64,000 bases of DNA. It comes from Congeria kusceri. Lineage: Eukaryota > Mollusca > Bivalvia > Myida > Dreissenidae. The notes under the pieces are model-generated. The model saw only the letters and a program-made list of their open reading frames with translations, did no database searches and was not told the DNA's origin. Both the position numbers and the translations under genes were made by a program. Of this stretch, positions 1 to 11,534 are shown in pieces; the first letter of the stretch is position 1, and each line of letters opens with the position of its first letter. The DNA lies in assembly GCA_027627225.1 (NCBI GenBank), contig CM051032.1, positions 67,342,820 through 67,406,819 of the forward strand, given 5' to 3'.

Positions 1-49
1 ACATACATTGACATTAACCAATGCAGTGGTGGTAATAACAACACATAAC

Positions 50-215
50 CAAAACGCTGACAGCGTAGAAAGACTGTTGGCGACAAAAAACTAAAAACGT
101 GAATTGTGAGTGCATTTTTTGCTAAAAAGGAAACATTTGTTTGAATGAAGTTCAATTTCCCGCCTGTAAACTTGATAATTTGTCTTCTATAATTCAATAG
201 TATACAACATTGTAG
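50..215. repeat. Dispersed block, copy 1 (second copy at 42,693-42,865)
   Basis: This stretch is colinear and clearly similar to 42,693-42,865. Both share GAAAGACTGTTGGCGACAAA, then a gap-containing match running through GAGTGCATTTTT and AAGGAAAC. The second copy lies about 0.6 kb upstream of the start of the minus-strand secreted-protein gene. No ORF or terminal repeat is visible, so it is either an unclassified interspersed repeat or a remnant of a segmental duplication. Confidence 0.6.
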
Positions 216-474
216 TACACATTTATTTGTAAGTAATTCCTATTGTGTTCGGAATTAGATGCATTTGTTCTGAAATACAAGCAGATGGGTTTTGCATTCC
301 AGAATGACGTATCTCAGTATAAAATATGCATATATACGCTTCTATAGCACTTAACTGTTATATAATGATACAGTTACGTGTCAAATCGCGCAGATTGAGA
401 TAGATACTTGTATTACTGAACAGTATGGATTTACACCTTAAGTGTTCGGTAGTAGGTGCACCCACTCTGGTCAT
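216..474. other. Intergenic, no feature seen
   Basis: AT-rich sequence without a credible ORF, repeat or RNA-like structure. Confidence 0.5.
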
Positions 475-1030
475 TTTTAGCTCGACTATTCGAAGAATAG
501 GTGAGCTATCCAACTACCCCCGGCATCTGCGTCCGCGTCTGAATTGGTTAAAGTTTTTATTCAGAAGTCTTGTAACTTCAAAACTACATAAGTTATTCAC
601 TTGAAACTTGGATCTAACCTTTGTCATCAACTCCAGTATCAGGGGCAACGTTCCCCATAACCCTTTTTGTATTTTGACATAGTTATGCCCCTTTTTCACA
701 TAGATTTTCTGGTTGAAGTATATATTTAAAAGTTGTGTAACTTCAATACTAACTACATAAGCTTTTCACTTGAAACTTGGAACTAATCTTTGTCATCAAC
801 TCTAGTATTAGGGTCAACATTACCCATAACTCTGTTTTGTATTTTGAGAGTTATGAACACTTTTTACATAGATTTTTTGGTTCAAGTTTTTGTTCCAAAA
901 ATGTATAAACTATACAAGGCTTCACTTAAAAGTTTTGTATTTTAACAAATTTATGCCCCTTCCACTAACCAAAATATTTACCAACTGAAATACTTTGAAT
1001 AGTCGAGCGCGCTGTCCTCTGACAGCTCTT
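475..1030. repeat. Family A dispersed repeat bounded by TAGCTCGACTATTC / GAATAGTCGAGC
   Basis: It begins with TTTTAGCTCGACTATTCGAA and ends near GAATAGTCGAGCGCGC, so the ends are inverted. The interior is about four diverged ~120-150-bp units that each carry a form of 'AACTTCAAAACTACATAAG' followed by 'TTATGCCCCTTTTTCACATAG'. Related copies lie at 27,315-29,000 and 40,031-41,033. The tandem organisation inside terminal inverted repeats suggests a non-autonomous mobile element that carries a minisatellite. Confidence 0.75.
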
Positions 1031-1279
1031 TTTGTTTTTAAATTTAAATTAATGCATGTTTTGATTACAGGTCATCTGCTCTATCTACGTATGATGTCCA
1101 GTGGACAGCATCATGATACTCATACAGGATGACATTTGGACACGACGTAATTCAAGATTGAAATCTAAAGGTATGTTGTTCTTAAAGTAAAAAAAAAAAC
1201 AATAACAGAATTGCTTATTAACATGTTAAAAACAGAGAAATATAGGTTCATTACATTTATTTCTTACTAACTGCAAGTT

Positions 1280-1564
1280 TAGGGAAAGATCTAAAGCATA
1301 ATAGCAGGGTGCTGCACCCTGCTCCTTTTTGGTTCCCCCTGCTGCCCCTCTGGGCTGGTAAATACAGAAATTTTGAATATCTTCTGAAATTGAACATATT
1401 TTGCAAAAAATTCTACTATAAATGAATAGACTATGCTAAATAAGCTTAATCAGAAGCCCTGGATTTAGCAAATTATTAGAAAATGTCAACAAACTGGTCC
1501 GGTTTCCCCCCTGCTCCTTTTTAGCAGCACCCTGTATCTTTTTTGCAACCTAGATCTTTCCCTA
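1280..1564. mobile_element. 285-bp MITE with 14-bp perfect TIRs and 6-bp TSD
   Basis: The ends are perfect inverted repeats, TAGGGAAAGATCTA at 1,280-1,293 and TAGATCTTTCCCTA at 1,551-1,564. They are flanked by CAAGTT on both sides (1,274-1,279 and 1,565-1,570). Sub-terminal inverted copies of CAGGGTGCTGC / GCAGCACCCTG extend the fold-back. There is no ORF, so it is a non-autonomous DNA transposon. The superfamily cannot be assigned from the ends alone. Confidence 0.85.
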
Positions 1565-1570
1565 CAAGTT

Positions 1571-4433
1571 AGCAGTGATAAAAGTGAAAATTCCCCCTAC
1601 AACTTTTCTCCTTTCAATTAACTCTGCCCTCAGGCCCCCCCCCCCCAGCCGCCAAAAAAAAAAAAAAAAAAATTGTCCCACTTCTGGTCTCCCGACCGAC
1701 CCTTTACTTTTGCTGCCGACCATACATAATACATATTTTTGGTTCAAAAATAATTTTTTAAGTTCCGCCGATTAATATTCTTTTTCATTTTACCAAACAA
1801 GATTTTAATTGGCTATCGCGTTTCATAAACCTGATAATGATTCACTGTTGCACATGGTACATATTTTACCAAATTGTGTCCATGTTTTTTATTGTTATTT
1901 TCTGGAATATTGAACTAAATTTACTTTCAGAAAAAAAGTAATCAATGTAAATTTCAGATACGCATACGTAATAGACCCTTTTGACATTCCCGTTATCGAG
2001 TACTGTAGGAGTTGTCTCCCTTGATAAAGCGAATCGAGAACGAGGCTTGCCTGACGATGTATTGGCTGTAATTATCAATAAAGGAAAGTAATGTTCAGTG
2101 GAGAAAATGCTGAATAAAGTTATAAAATGTTGTTTGTTTTTTCATTAAGCTTGTCTCTGTTTTATTCACTAAATTATGTATATGTGGATATGTTTCAAAT
2201 ACTTAAATTATAATGCAAATAATGTAACAATCACAACATAGCCAAATCTGATGACGAAACTATGATTGACATCATGATTATGTTACTTCATATTCAGATC
2301 TGAATTTTTAATGATTGAAATAAGTATATAATTGATGAATTTATTGCAGTTTACATAAATAATAATTAATTCATATTTAATTAACAGAAGCAGCTCTTTT
2401 ATTCCGGATTCAGTGTCAGCTGGGGTAATTATATTACAGCTTGACAGTTACAAATAACATTATCGTTATTATTATTATCATTATTATGCAGTATGAGCAA
2501 GAAAATGCTATCCCCGAGTATGCTTTTTTGTTAATTTGAGTGAAACAACCGAAGAATTCTACTGAATTAACCAGAATTGATAAAATACGTTTTTTCTTTA
2601 TACTCTCTAATGATAGAGAGCCAAAAAAAAAATATGACTGAGAAATAAAACATCATTATTAAATATTAAATTATTTAATTAATTATCGTTATATGTCTTC
2701 AAGTGTACAAACGCATATTCCTTCCATTTATAAACTATCATGAGTTCAATTAAGTGATTATATGAATAAAATTAAATTTTTGTCTTAATATAAAGTTATT
2801 TTTTATTTTAAATGATAGTTATTTCACTCGTTATCATGTAGATTCATGAAGTCAGTGGCATAGCTGCCGAGACAATGACCCGTGTATTACTTCACTAATT
2901 GGTATGCACTTGGATTACGTAGTTGTGCCACGTGTTATTTTAAAATTAAAACCTATATGTACACATTCTGGTTACATAATAGTGGTCATGTGTTTATACA
3001 ATATTGTGATCTTATAATTGATAAGACCAGGTTTGAACAATACAAAGTCTGTCAGTCTCAGAGAAAGTACCTAAGTCTAAATTACTTATTTTCCATTTTT
3101 AGCGACGCAATACTTATTAAACTGACACTCTTTTATCATATATCATAATTATGTTATGAACCATGCCATTTCTGTTTATTAAGAAGTAAAGTAAGTGACT
3201 ATTTATAACATTTTAAAGCAATAAACTGTAATGACCGCTATGCAACCAGTATTAACCACTATAAATACATCGCGAGCCTCGTTTTCGATTCATCGATAAG
3301 TTATTGTGTCGTGATAATCGCTAAAAATTGGAATGTGAAACTCGTCTATTACCTTGTGCGCAAAACACATATTAATCCAAATTGAATGCAAATATTCATG
3401 TTACTATTCGATAAGTTTTATGCCGTAACACAATCTCCATGTTTGTTCCACTACATGTTTATTTCGTCACTCCTTTAAATCTACAATTTATCCGATGCAA
3501 CAAAACAACTTGTCTATTTTTTTTCACGCCCTTGACATTTCCTCTTCAACGCTAATTCATTAATGCTCTATCAACACTGCTTGCATTGTTCAGGTACAAT
3601 AGTATTGATTGATGCTTTTTTCACTGACCACGTGCGAATCGTGTTACACGCTTTGTGCTACAAACTGCTATAGACAATGGCCCCAACTCAGCAGTCACAT
3701 CACATACTTTTTGAAGTCAAACAGACACCATTGCTATGGTTGTTGCTAACGGCTTGCAGATTTTAAAGATCTGGCTAATTGATGATTGATGACGTTGCGC
3801 TTTTACTCTTCTCAGTTGTAACAGGTGTTATTATCAATGACTGTGTTTTTAACGGATTTTGTTCAAATTTGAAATATGATTGCAAGGTAATTAGGATGCA
3901 ATGTTTCGTTAATAAAGAATTATGAATTAAATATAAAATAAATTATCACTAAAATTTAAAAAAAAAATACATGACTGAAAAAGACTGTTACTGTGTACAA
4001 CGCGCCAAATTTTCATAGCCGAATTTTAGGGTAAAAATGTGCGCGTTATACATCAAGTACCATCAAGTACCATAATACACGATACTCATCTGAATAGAAA
4101 CATATATGGAACACACACATCATTTTCCCTTCATAAAAAAAAGAATCCCCACTTACCGACCCTTATTTTTTTGAGCAGGAGAACAGAAACGGAACTAATT
4201 TTTGTTTGGGCCTAATGGCTGAATAAAAGCACTTTATAAGCGTATTCAACTGCTGATAGTAATATATTTTATGTACAGTATACATCCAATCATTATGATG
4301 TGTCCATTGTGTTAGAATTGCCATTTTGATCGTGTCTGCTGTCACCAAAAAGCAAGGCCTGGCTACATTTCATTTTCACAGTCTAGACCAATCTGCTTTT
4401 AAACTCACCTCCTAAAATATGGCTATGCTTCCT
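1571..4433. other. Intergenic, no gene seen
   Basis: About 2.9 kb of AT-rich DNA. The only structures are a C(n)/A(n) homopolymer run near 1,636-1,672, a short ATT microsatellite near 2,465-2,487, and a duplicated CATCAAGTAC near 4,053-4,073. ORFs are short and start or stop without context, so none is called. Confidence 0.6.
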
Positions 4434-4824
4434 GGCAAAAGCCCTCTCAATGTTTTTGACACCCCCAGACTAAAGCCCGGTTAATGTTTTTGACACCCAG
4501 CACAAAGGCCGCTCGTTAATAATAGTTGAAATCTTTTATTAGTTATCGCCCACACTTAGTTGGCAAATTTGTTGCAACATATATACACAGAAAAGTAACA
4601 GCTAGTTTTTTTAGCGGCACAATAAAAAAATGTTGAAAACAATAACCTGTTTGAACCACATGAGCTGTAATTAGGCGTTAATTCTAATTAATTACCGACT
4701 AACTGTGGGCGATAATTATAATTAAAGATTTACATGTTTTAAACGAGCGGGCTATTGTCCGGGTCATTAAAATTACGAGCAGGCTTATGTCCGGGGTGTC
4801 AAAAACATTGAGTGGGCTTTTGTC
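4434..4824. mobile_element. Fold-back / MITE-like element with 32-bp inverted ends
   Basis: Arms 4,434-4,465 and 4,793-4,824 are reverse complements at 30 of 32 positions (core TCAATGTTTTTGACACCCC). Inner inverted segments around 'ATCGCCCACACTTAGT' (4,546 onward) and 'ACTGTGGGCGAT' (4,700) extend the palindrome. No ORF is present. Confidence 0.7.
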
Positions 4825-4979
4825 GGGGGGGGGGGCTTTGGTCCGTATTTCGTAGAAAGATTGTGCACTTTAGTCAGCTTGAGTCTAGACTGTTTAGACA
4901 ATGAACAAAAAACTTAATGCCACATGATTGCATCCATGTTTACTGGTAGTCCGGATGGAAAACACGATTGTTTGTTAAA

Positions 4980-5141
4980 ATGTATTCATCAATTAATAGA
5001 TGATGGGAAACACATTGTTTGTTCCATTTATACTTGCAATATATTGTGCGTACCAATATACATTTATTCATCAATTAATAGATGATGGGAAACACATTGT
5101 TTGTTCCATTTATACTTGTAATATATTGTGCATACCGATAT
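4980..5141. repeat. ~80-bp tandem units, left part of an interrupted array
   Basis: Two units carry TTCATCAATTAATAGATGAT followed by GGGAAACACATTGTTTGTTC. The array resumes at 5,735-5,860 with two more units, the last one partial. Confidence 0.8.
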
Positions 5142-5734
5142 ATAGAGGGTACTGTATTTGTTGATTTCGATGTAAGATCGTATTTTATTTCACGACTGTT
5201 CATAGAAAATGATATTTTCACCAGTGGCGCAGCCACGAGTAAAAATATCAATTTTCTATGATCACGAGTGAAATAAAATACGATTTTTACACCGAAATTA
5301 ACAAATTTTCTTTTTATTTTATGCTTTTGGACAACAAATAAATAAAATTGCGCGAGATAAGCTTAAACGTCACAAGTTCGTGTATTCTGACGTCATAAAA
5401 ATGACGTCATAAATGATTCCAAAACTGTCACTCGTTAATATGGTGGGGAAAAAGTGCCATATTTTTTTGTCGTCGCTTTATTATAATTTTGTTGATTTTT
5501 ATAATGTGTTTTATGTAAAAACACGCATGTACGCAGATGTATATAAATTTGCCAAGGGTTGTAAACCACTACTTGTAAATCGATGCTATATATGAAAAAA
5601 AGTGTCCGTTTTATCTTATACTTTCACTACAGTGAAAATATAAAATCTTATATTTTCACTGCTCCAACAGTTAAAATATAACATTTTATTTCACCAATAA
5701 AATTCTGTATTTTACTGAAAAACATATATAATAA
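5142..5734. mobile_element. 593-bp segment interrupting the ~80-bp array, with a large palindrome
   Basis: This block separates units 2 and 3 of the array. Its left part is an imperfect palindrome with arms near 5,157-5,218 and 5,241-5,307, sharing CGTATTTTATTTCACGA / GTGAAATAAAATACG. A small GTGGC/GCCAC hairpin sits at the centre. The right part has further inverted 'TTTTCACT' / 'AGTGAAAAT' segments. Insertion into the array is an inference from the interrupted periodicity; TSDs were not resolved. Confidence 0.5.
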
Positions 5735-5860
5735 ACATTTATTCATCAATTAAAAGATGATGGGAAATACATTGTTTGTTCCATTTATACTTGCAATATA
5801 TTGTGCACACCAATATACATTTATTCATCAATTAGTAGATGATGGGAAACACATTATTAA
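5735..5860. repeat. ~80-bp tandem units, right part of interrupted array
   Basis: One complete unit (5,735-5,816) and one partial unit with the same TTATTCATCAATTA start as the units at 4,980-5,141. Confidence 0.75.
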
Positions 5861-6440
5861 AATGTTCAAATGTATATTTATAATTAATACATAGTATATA
5901 GTAATATATTCATAATATGCCTGAAATTGTGTGCTGAATATTCAAAATTAGAATAATATTTATGTACATATACTCTTAAAGTTCAACATATGCAATAGCT
6001 GTATAAACATCAAGTAACATAACATGGGTAGCAGTACTCGTGTAATGATTTGCTATGCGTGTGGTAGATATACTACACCCAATACCCAGGTACATCCTGT
6101 AGATGTCCCAGCACTAGTTGCAATAATATTTAGACCTGTGCTTTGTCTACCTACGTTGGCCTTGTGAAATGAGATAAGTAGCCACAATTGTTGAATCTCC
6201 AAAAATAATTGTCTTTTTCGTAAAACATCCATCTGCAAGTGTAAAAATAAGCATCTTTTCCAAATGTTTTCAGAAATTTTAGTAGTAGCCAGTTAGACAT
6301 TTTAGTTGCCAATGGCTATTTTGGCTACTGGTTTAGCGCCAACATAGTTGTGTACTTTATAGTGTACTGTAGGTCGTAATGTATATTAACAGTACAAACA
6401 GTTTTCGAACACTCAACAGTTTATTACAAATATTTTTTTC
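5861..6440 (+). other. Upstream region / probable intron before the DUF229 CDS
   Basis: AT-rich with no coding exon seen. It ends in a pyrimidine tract and a splice-acceptor-like TATTTTTTTCAG ending at 6,442. It is therefore probably an intron separating an unseen 5' UTR exon from the coding exon. Confidence 0.45.
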
Positions 6441-6442
6441 AG
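6431..6442 (+). other. Splice-acceptor-like site 5' of the DUF229 start
   Basis: An eight-base T-rich tract ending CAG, six bases upstream of ATG 6,448. It is the main reason for preferring the internal methionine over the one at 6,379. Confidence 0.5.
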
Positions 6443-6447
6443 AAAAG

Positions 6448-8421
6448 ATGGCTCTACCATTCCTTCCAAAGAAAGTTCGCCGCGCAGTTATTTTCCTGGT
6501 GGCTCTTCTGATCGCACTTTACGCTGTGCACGCAACATCTTCTTACTTGAACATAACCTCGTTCAACAATAACAGCAGCAACACTGAAACTCGGCCCCGA
6601 TACTTGGTGGATACACCGATGTGTAAAATACCCTACATCGATCCATTTGATATAACCGTGCGGCGCCTTGTTCATAAGACTAGTGAAAGGGTTTGCCCTG
6701 TTGAGAAAGGCTTGACATATCAAACAGGAAACAAAATAAACATCAACTGGACAATTGCAAGATCTATGAATGTTATAGGTGGGGTGAAGTATTGTACTTT
6801 CACGCCATTACATAGGCCAAACTATGTACCAACTCATAATAACTACTTGAGGTTTCTAGAAGAAAGTGCACCATTCTACAATTCAGTTGCAGTCAAAGAA
6901 GAATTTGTGAAGACGACATGCTATGATGGAAAAGAGAACAATATTTATAATAACTTCCATGCGTTCATTCAGAGAAATAAGTCTATGGACTCTGTGTACA
7001 AGGAAAGGTTTCTGAAGCATGTGATGAGAGACAAGATTTCAGAGAAGCTCAATATTATGATGATTGGTATGGATTCTGTATCAAGACTAAGCTTCATTCG
7101 ACAGATGGTGAAAACCAAACAATTTTTAGATGAAACCCTAGACGCGTTTGATATGTCGGGGTATAATAAAGTGGCTGACAACACATTTATCAACATAGTT
7201 CCAATGACAATGGGCAAGTTTGTGAGTGAGATGCCGTGGGATGAAAGCAAAGCAACAATTCCTTTTGACGATTTCAAGTTCATCTGGAATAATTACTCAG
7301 AAAGTGGGTACCGTACGTTTTATGCAGAAGATGCACCTGAAATAGCGATCTTTGACTTCCTAAAAGCAGGCTTCCGGACACCACCCGCTGACCATTTTAA
7401 TCGACCAATGTGTGTTGCCATGGAGCTAAAACGAGATTTGTGGACAAATAACCATCACTGTTTCCAAGACAGGCTAGAGACTGATATTGTGTTGCAGCAT
7501 CTTTATGATTTTGTGGAAACCTACCAGAACGACCCACATTTTGCATTTACGTTCATCACCAGACTCTCGCATGACGATGTCAACAGCGCAGGAGCGGCTG
7601 ATGAGCCGTATTACAAATTCTTCAAAACGTTGCATGAGACGGATCTGATTCGAAACACGGTAATTTTCTTCTATAGCGACCATGGCATGAGGTTCGGCAA
7701 TATTCGCGAAACATACATTGGTAAATTAGAAGAAAGATTGCCGTTCATGTACGTTGCTGTGCCAAAGTGGTTGACAGAGAGTTATCCTTTTATTAAAACC
7801 AATCTTCAGATAAATCAGCATAGACTGACTACACCGTTTGACGTGTATGAAACATTGGGTGATATTTTACGCTTCAATGGAAAGAAACTTGTTTCTCCGA
7901 AAGACTCCCGTGGTGTAAGTTGGTTTAGGGAAGTTCCAATACAAAGGTCATGTGATCAGGCTGGGATTCTTCCGCATTGGTGCACATGTCTACATCACAA
8001 GAAGCTTCAGACTACAGATGATGTTGTTCTTCAAGCAAGCGTTGTTCTGTTATCAGAAATTTCCAAAGAAATAGAACCCTTCCTTGATATTTGCGAGAAA
8101 TTGACACTATATAAAGTAAGAGAAGCGACTCGCTTGGTAGAATCTGATGATGTCCTGAGGTTCGTAGCAGGTAAGACAAATGGCAACGATGAGACTAACG
8201 TATTTGGTAATAATACAAAAACACTAGAAGATATACAAGTTGTGGTAGAAACAGTGCCTGGAAATGCTCTGTTTGAAGCGACGGTGAGACTTCATACGGT
8301 GTACAACAGTTTTAAAGTTGTCGGCGATGTGAGCAGAATAAACCTGTATGGGCATCAGTCAGACTGCATTGAGATCTTCAAGCTGAAAAAGTACTGCCAG
8401 TGCAAGGACTCTGTACAGTAA
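6448..8421 (+). CDS. DUF229-family membrane-anchored protein (alkaline-phosphatase/sulfatase-like fold)
   Basis: An uninterrupted 657-residue frame in what looks like one coding exon. The frame is open 23 codons further upstream, but I chose the ATG at 6,448 because a splice-acceptor-like pyrimidine tract and AG end six bases before it, and this start puts a basic KKVRR just before a hydrophobic segment (about residues 11-28, ending LLIALYAVHA). That segment suggests a type II signal anchor. Hallmarks of the DUF229 family (Pfam PF02995) follow in order: NIMMIGMDSVSRLSF; NKVADNTFINIVPMTMG; GYRTFYAEDAPEIAIF with a following HFNRPMC; TFITRLSHDD; and the metal-site-like FFYSDHGMRFGNIRETYIG followed by EERLPF. 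The C-terminal ~150 residues hold several cysteines (CDQAG, HWCTCLHH, KYCQCK). Family members resemble alkaline phosphatases and sulfatases in fold, but their substrate is generally unknown. Length and motif spacing look intact, so this is probably functional. Topology would place the catalytic-like domain in the Golgi lumen or outside the cell. Confidence 0.92.
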   Translation: MALPFLPKKVRRAVIFLVALLIALYAVHATSSYLNITSFNNNSSNTETRPRYLVDTPMCKIPYIDPFDITVRRLVHKTSERVCPVEKGLTYQTGNKININWTIARSMNVIGGVKYCTFTPLHRPNYVPTHNNYLRFLEESAPFYNSVAVKEEFVKTTCYDGKENNIYNNFHAFIQRNKSMDSVYKERFLKHVMRDKISEKLNIMMIGMDSVSRLSFIRQMVKTKQFLDETLDAFDMSGYNKVADNTFINIVPMTMGKFVSEMPWDESKATIPFDDFKFIWNNYSESGYRTFYAEDAPEIAIFDFLKAGFRTPPADHFNRPMCVAMELKRDLWTNNHHCFQDRLETDIVLQHLYDFVETYQNDPHFAFTFITRLSHDDVNSAGAADEPYYKFFKTLHETDLIRNTVIFFYSDHGMRFGNIRETYIGKLEERLPFMYVAVPKWLTESYPFIKTNLQINQHRLTTPFDVYETLGDILRFNGKKLVSPKDSRGVSWFREVPIQRSCDQAGILPHWCTCLHHKKLQTTDDVVLQASVVLLSEISKEIEPFLDICEKLTLYKVREATRLVESDDVLRFVAGKTNGNDETNVFGNNTKTLEDIQVVVETVPGNALFEATVRLHTVYNSFKVVGDVSRINLYGHQSDCIEIFKLKKYCQCKDSVQ

Positions 8422-9296
8422 TTTTTAGTCCATCAAGAGGTTAGTATTAATATTAAAGAACACTATAAATACTTCATTTCTATGTACAGTCAAGTAAATA
8501 TCTAATGTAACAAAGTGTCAATATAAAAATATAGAGTTTAATTTAAGGTGTTATGCAAGTATGGTAACCCGTTCATCACAATATTCCTTGTAATTTATTT
8601 GAACATCTGGCTTCCATTAACTTGGGATTTTTTTTTATTGTACTACGACTTGTTGATTTGTAAATTTTTCTCCTAGTCTTTGAAATACCCCTATTTTATT
8701 CAACATGTATCTATCCTTTTAAGTTAACCAAATTGGCCAACATGCAATTGTATTATCTATATATATGTCTCGCAATATTCATGAATACACCATGATATTT
8801 TTTTTCATGAACATAATTTGTTGACAATAGCAATCAACAAACAGGCCATACATATTTATTTTCTGTTAACTGTAATGATAAAAATGATAATTTCAGTAAT
8901 AATGTTATTCGTTTTTAAAGAAAATGGATAATATTATAAGAAAGTGAATTTCTGTATTAGGACATTGCACAAGCAATGACACATTATGTACTATTATAAA
9001 GTAAGCAGTGATAACAAATAACAATATTACATTATATAAATCAACACATAAAGATATTTGGTATAAGAGGTTGGTATAAAAGGTTTGTAGCAGTTTACAA
9101 TGACATGCATATTGCATAAAAGGTTGCAATAAAATTTAAAGAATTAATTTGTAACAATATAATAAACAACATAACATAATCATTAAAATAACTGGTATAT
9201 AACAATTCATTACATACAAGGATACATTTCCATCTGTTACGTTTTGTTCTCTGAGAATGGTCAATTTCTGCCCATTGAGTGAAGTTGTTTTATTAT
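8422..9296. other. 3' flank of the DUF229 gene, nothing further seen
   Basis: AT-rich sequence probably including the 3' UTR. No exon, RNA or defined repeat is visible. Confidence 0.5.
8452..8457 (+). promoter_or_regulatory. Candidate poly(A) signal ATTAAA
   Basis: The common ATTAAA variant lies about 30 nt after the DUF229 stop. A canonical AATAAA occurs only at 9,128-9,133. Neither can be proven without transcript ends. Confidence 0.25.
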
Positions 9297-10110
9297 ACCC
9301 CCACAAACGAAGATGGGGGGGGGGTATATAGGAGTGAGCATGTCGGTCCGTCAGTCTGTTGGTTTTGGTTTTTGGATGATAATTCAAGAAAGGCTTGACA
9401 TATTCAAATAATTTTTGGTACACGTGCGTAACATCATAGAATGCAGGTCATGTTTGATGTTGGTTACAAACCACTAAATTTTGACAGAATTATGGCCCCT
9501 TTTCGACTTAAAAATCCCTTAAAACATAGTTTCCGGATGATAACTCAAGAAAGGCTTGACATATTCAAATAATTGTTGGTACACATGTGTAATACAGGTC
9601 AAGTTCGATGTTGATTACAAACCACTAAATTTTGACAGAGTTATGGCCCCTTTTCAACTTAAAATTCCCGAAAAACATGATTTCCGGACGATAACTCAAG
9701 GATGGCTTGACGTATGCAAATAGTTCTTGGTATACATGTGTAGCATCATTAAATACGGGTCAAGTTCGACTTTGGTTACAAACCACTAAATTGACAAAGT
9801 AATGGCCCTTTATTTGACTAAAATTCTCGAAAAACATGGCTTCCAGACGATAACTCAACAATGGCTTGACATATTTAAATAATTATTGGTACACATGTGT
9901 AGCATAAAAAAAATACAGGTCAAGTTCGACTTTGGTTACAAACCACTAAATTTTGACACAGTTATGGCCCCCATTTTGACTTATATTCCCGAAAAACATG
10001 GACAATAACTCATGAAAGGCTTCACATATTTAAATTATTTTTGGTACATAGGTGTAACATCATAAAATACAGAGCAAGTTCAACTTTGGTTACAAACCAC
10101 TAAATGTTGA
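9297..10110. repeat. Tandem array of ~155-bp units
   Basis: About five diverged units repeat 'AACTCAAGAAAGGCTTGACA', 'TTGGTACACATGTGTA', 'ACAAACCACTAAATTTTGAC' and 'GTTATGGCCCC'. A G-rich head near 9,297-9,350 (ATACCCCCACAAACGAAG, poly-G, then GGTCCGTCAGTC) matches the usual start of bivalve dispersed repeats of this type. Confidence 0.8.
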
Positions 10111-10379
10111 AATTAAATGTTTCCAAATACACTGTCGACCATTCACAAATTACAGCATTATCTTTCTGTCCATTTCCCTCGAATGGATGCCATAGTTTTG
10201 TGACAAGGCCATATTGTGGGGTATATCCATCACTCATGTGACAATTCTAGTTTTTACGGTTTTGTCTGTCGGTGTGAGCATCCTAGCTTTTGTTTTAGTG
10301 GCCTAGTCCTTTGAATGGCCATCAGTGAATTTGACAGATTTGTTGTCTATTGGATGATGCTATTGTCTTTTTAAATGAA

Positions 10380-11100
10380 TTATGCCTCCCATCGAAGATG
10401 GCGGGTTATATTGGTTTCCTAATGTCGGTCGGTAGGTTTGTCTCTCTGTCGCTCTGTCGGTATACAACTTTCTTTTTGGCTTTCTTAAGTTGAAGAGTTG
10501 TCATCTGATCTTCACCAAACTTGACGAAAATGTTTGTCGGCATAATACCTAGTTCAAGTGCGATAATCAGCCAAACCACCCCAGAAATTGTGGAGTTATT
10601 GCCCTTGAATTATCTAAAATTGGCCTTTTTTGCCGTTTCCGCTAAGTCCAACAGTTTTCATCCAATCTTCACCAAACTTCATTAAAATGTTTGAAATAAT
10701 AATGTGTACATTAAATTCGATAATCAGCCAAATCGCCCAGGAATTGTGGAGTTATTGCCCTTGAATAATCTGAAATTGGCCTTTTTAGTGGTTTCTGCTC
10801 TTGATGTCCAACAGTGTTCATCCTATCTTCACCGAACTTCATGAACATGTTTGTTATACTGATAATCTCGGCCAGGTTTGATAACCTGTCAAATCATCCC
10901 AGGAATTGTGGAGTTATTGCCCTTGAAAAATCTGAAATGGGCCTTTTTAGCGGTTTCCGCTCTGCAAGTCTAACAATGCTCATCCAATCTTCACCAAACT
11001 TGGTCAAAATCTTTGTGGGCTAAGTTCAATAATCAACCAAATCGTCCCAGTAACTGTGGATTTATGGCCCTTGATTAGCAATTGGCAATTATTAGAGGTA
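10380..11100. repeat. Family B dispersed repeat, ~125-bp internal units (copy 1)
   Basis: A head 'TATGCCTCCCATCGAAGATG' is followed by about five units. Each combines 'CATCCAATCTTCACCAAACT' with 'AATTGTGGAGTTATTGCCC' and 'GGCCTTTTTAGCGGTTTCCG'. Further copies lie at 29,001-29,320 and 31,670-32,510. ORFs in it reflect the repeat period and are not genes. Confidence 0.8.
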
Positions 11101-11534
11101 TCTTTGCTGCCACCAGTCCGAGTTATGAATTTGTAAACACAATGCAAATTCAAACTAAGACAAATTCCTCTTCTAGATTTAGTTCACATTCATTCTTAAC
11201 ACAACACTCTAAATGTCCAAGAAACACGATAGCATCAAGAAAAATAAGTATTATTTAAAACATTTGCAAGTGCAAAACATCAAACAGGTATTCAATGGGA
11301 TATATCCGTAGCATCCATCCTTGTCATTTCCTTCCTCTCTGCATCTTTCTCCCCGAATCTCAGATTTATCCCCTTTATATTATTCCCTGTCTAACTACTT
11401 AGAATAATTCTGCCAATTTACAGAAATTATTTAATAATGCAAAAGTGAGATAACTTCTGAAAATTTCCATCAGCACAGTATGCTGTTGAACATTTGCAGA
11501 AGTGCAAGCAGTGTTATGTTTAACTACTGGCAAC
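11101..11534. other. Spacer between repeat arrays, nothing seen
   Basis: No ORF, repeat or RNA-like feature recognised. Confidence 0.5.

Noticed and set aside
1562..1775. Short ORFs around 1.6 kb on both strands
   Set aside because: Caused by C and A homopolymer runs.
6379..6447. N-terminal extension of the DUF229 ORF
   Set aside because: It crosses a probable splice acceptor at 6,431-6,442, and the internal ATG gives a standard signal anchor.
6454..7683. Minus-strand ORFs of 69-104 codons
   Set aside because: Antisense shadows of the DUF229 CDS.
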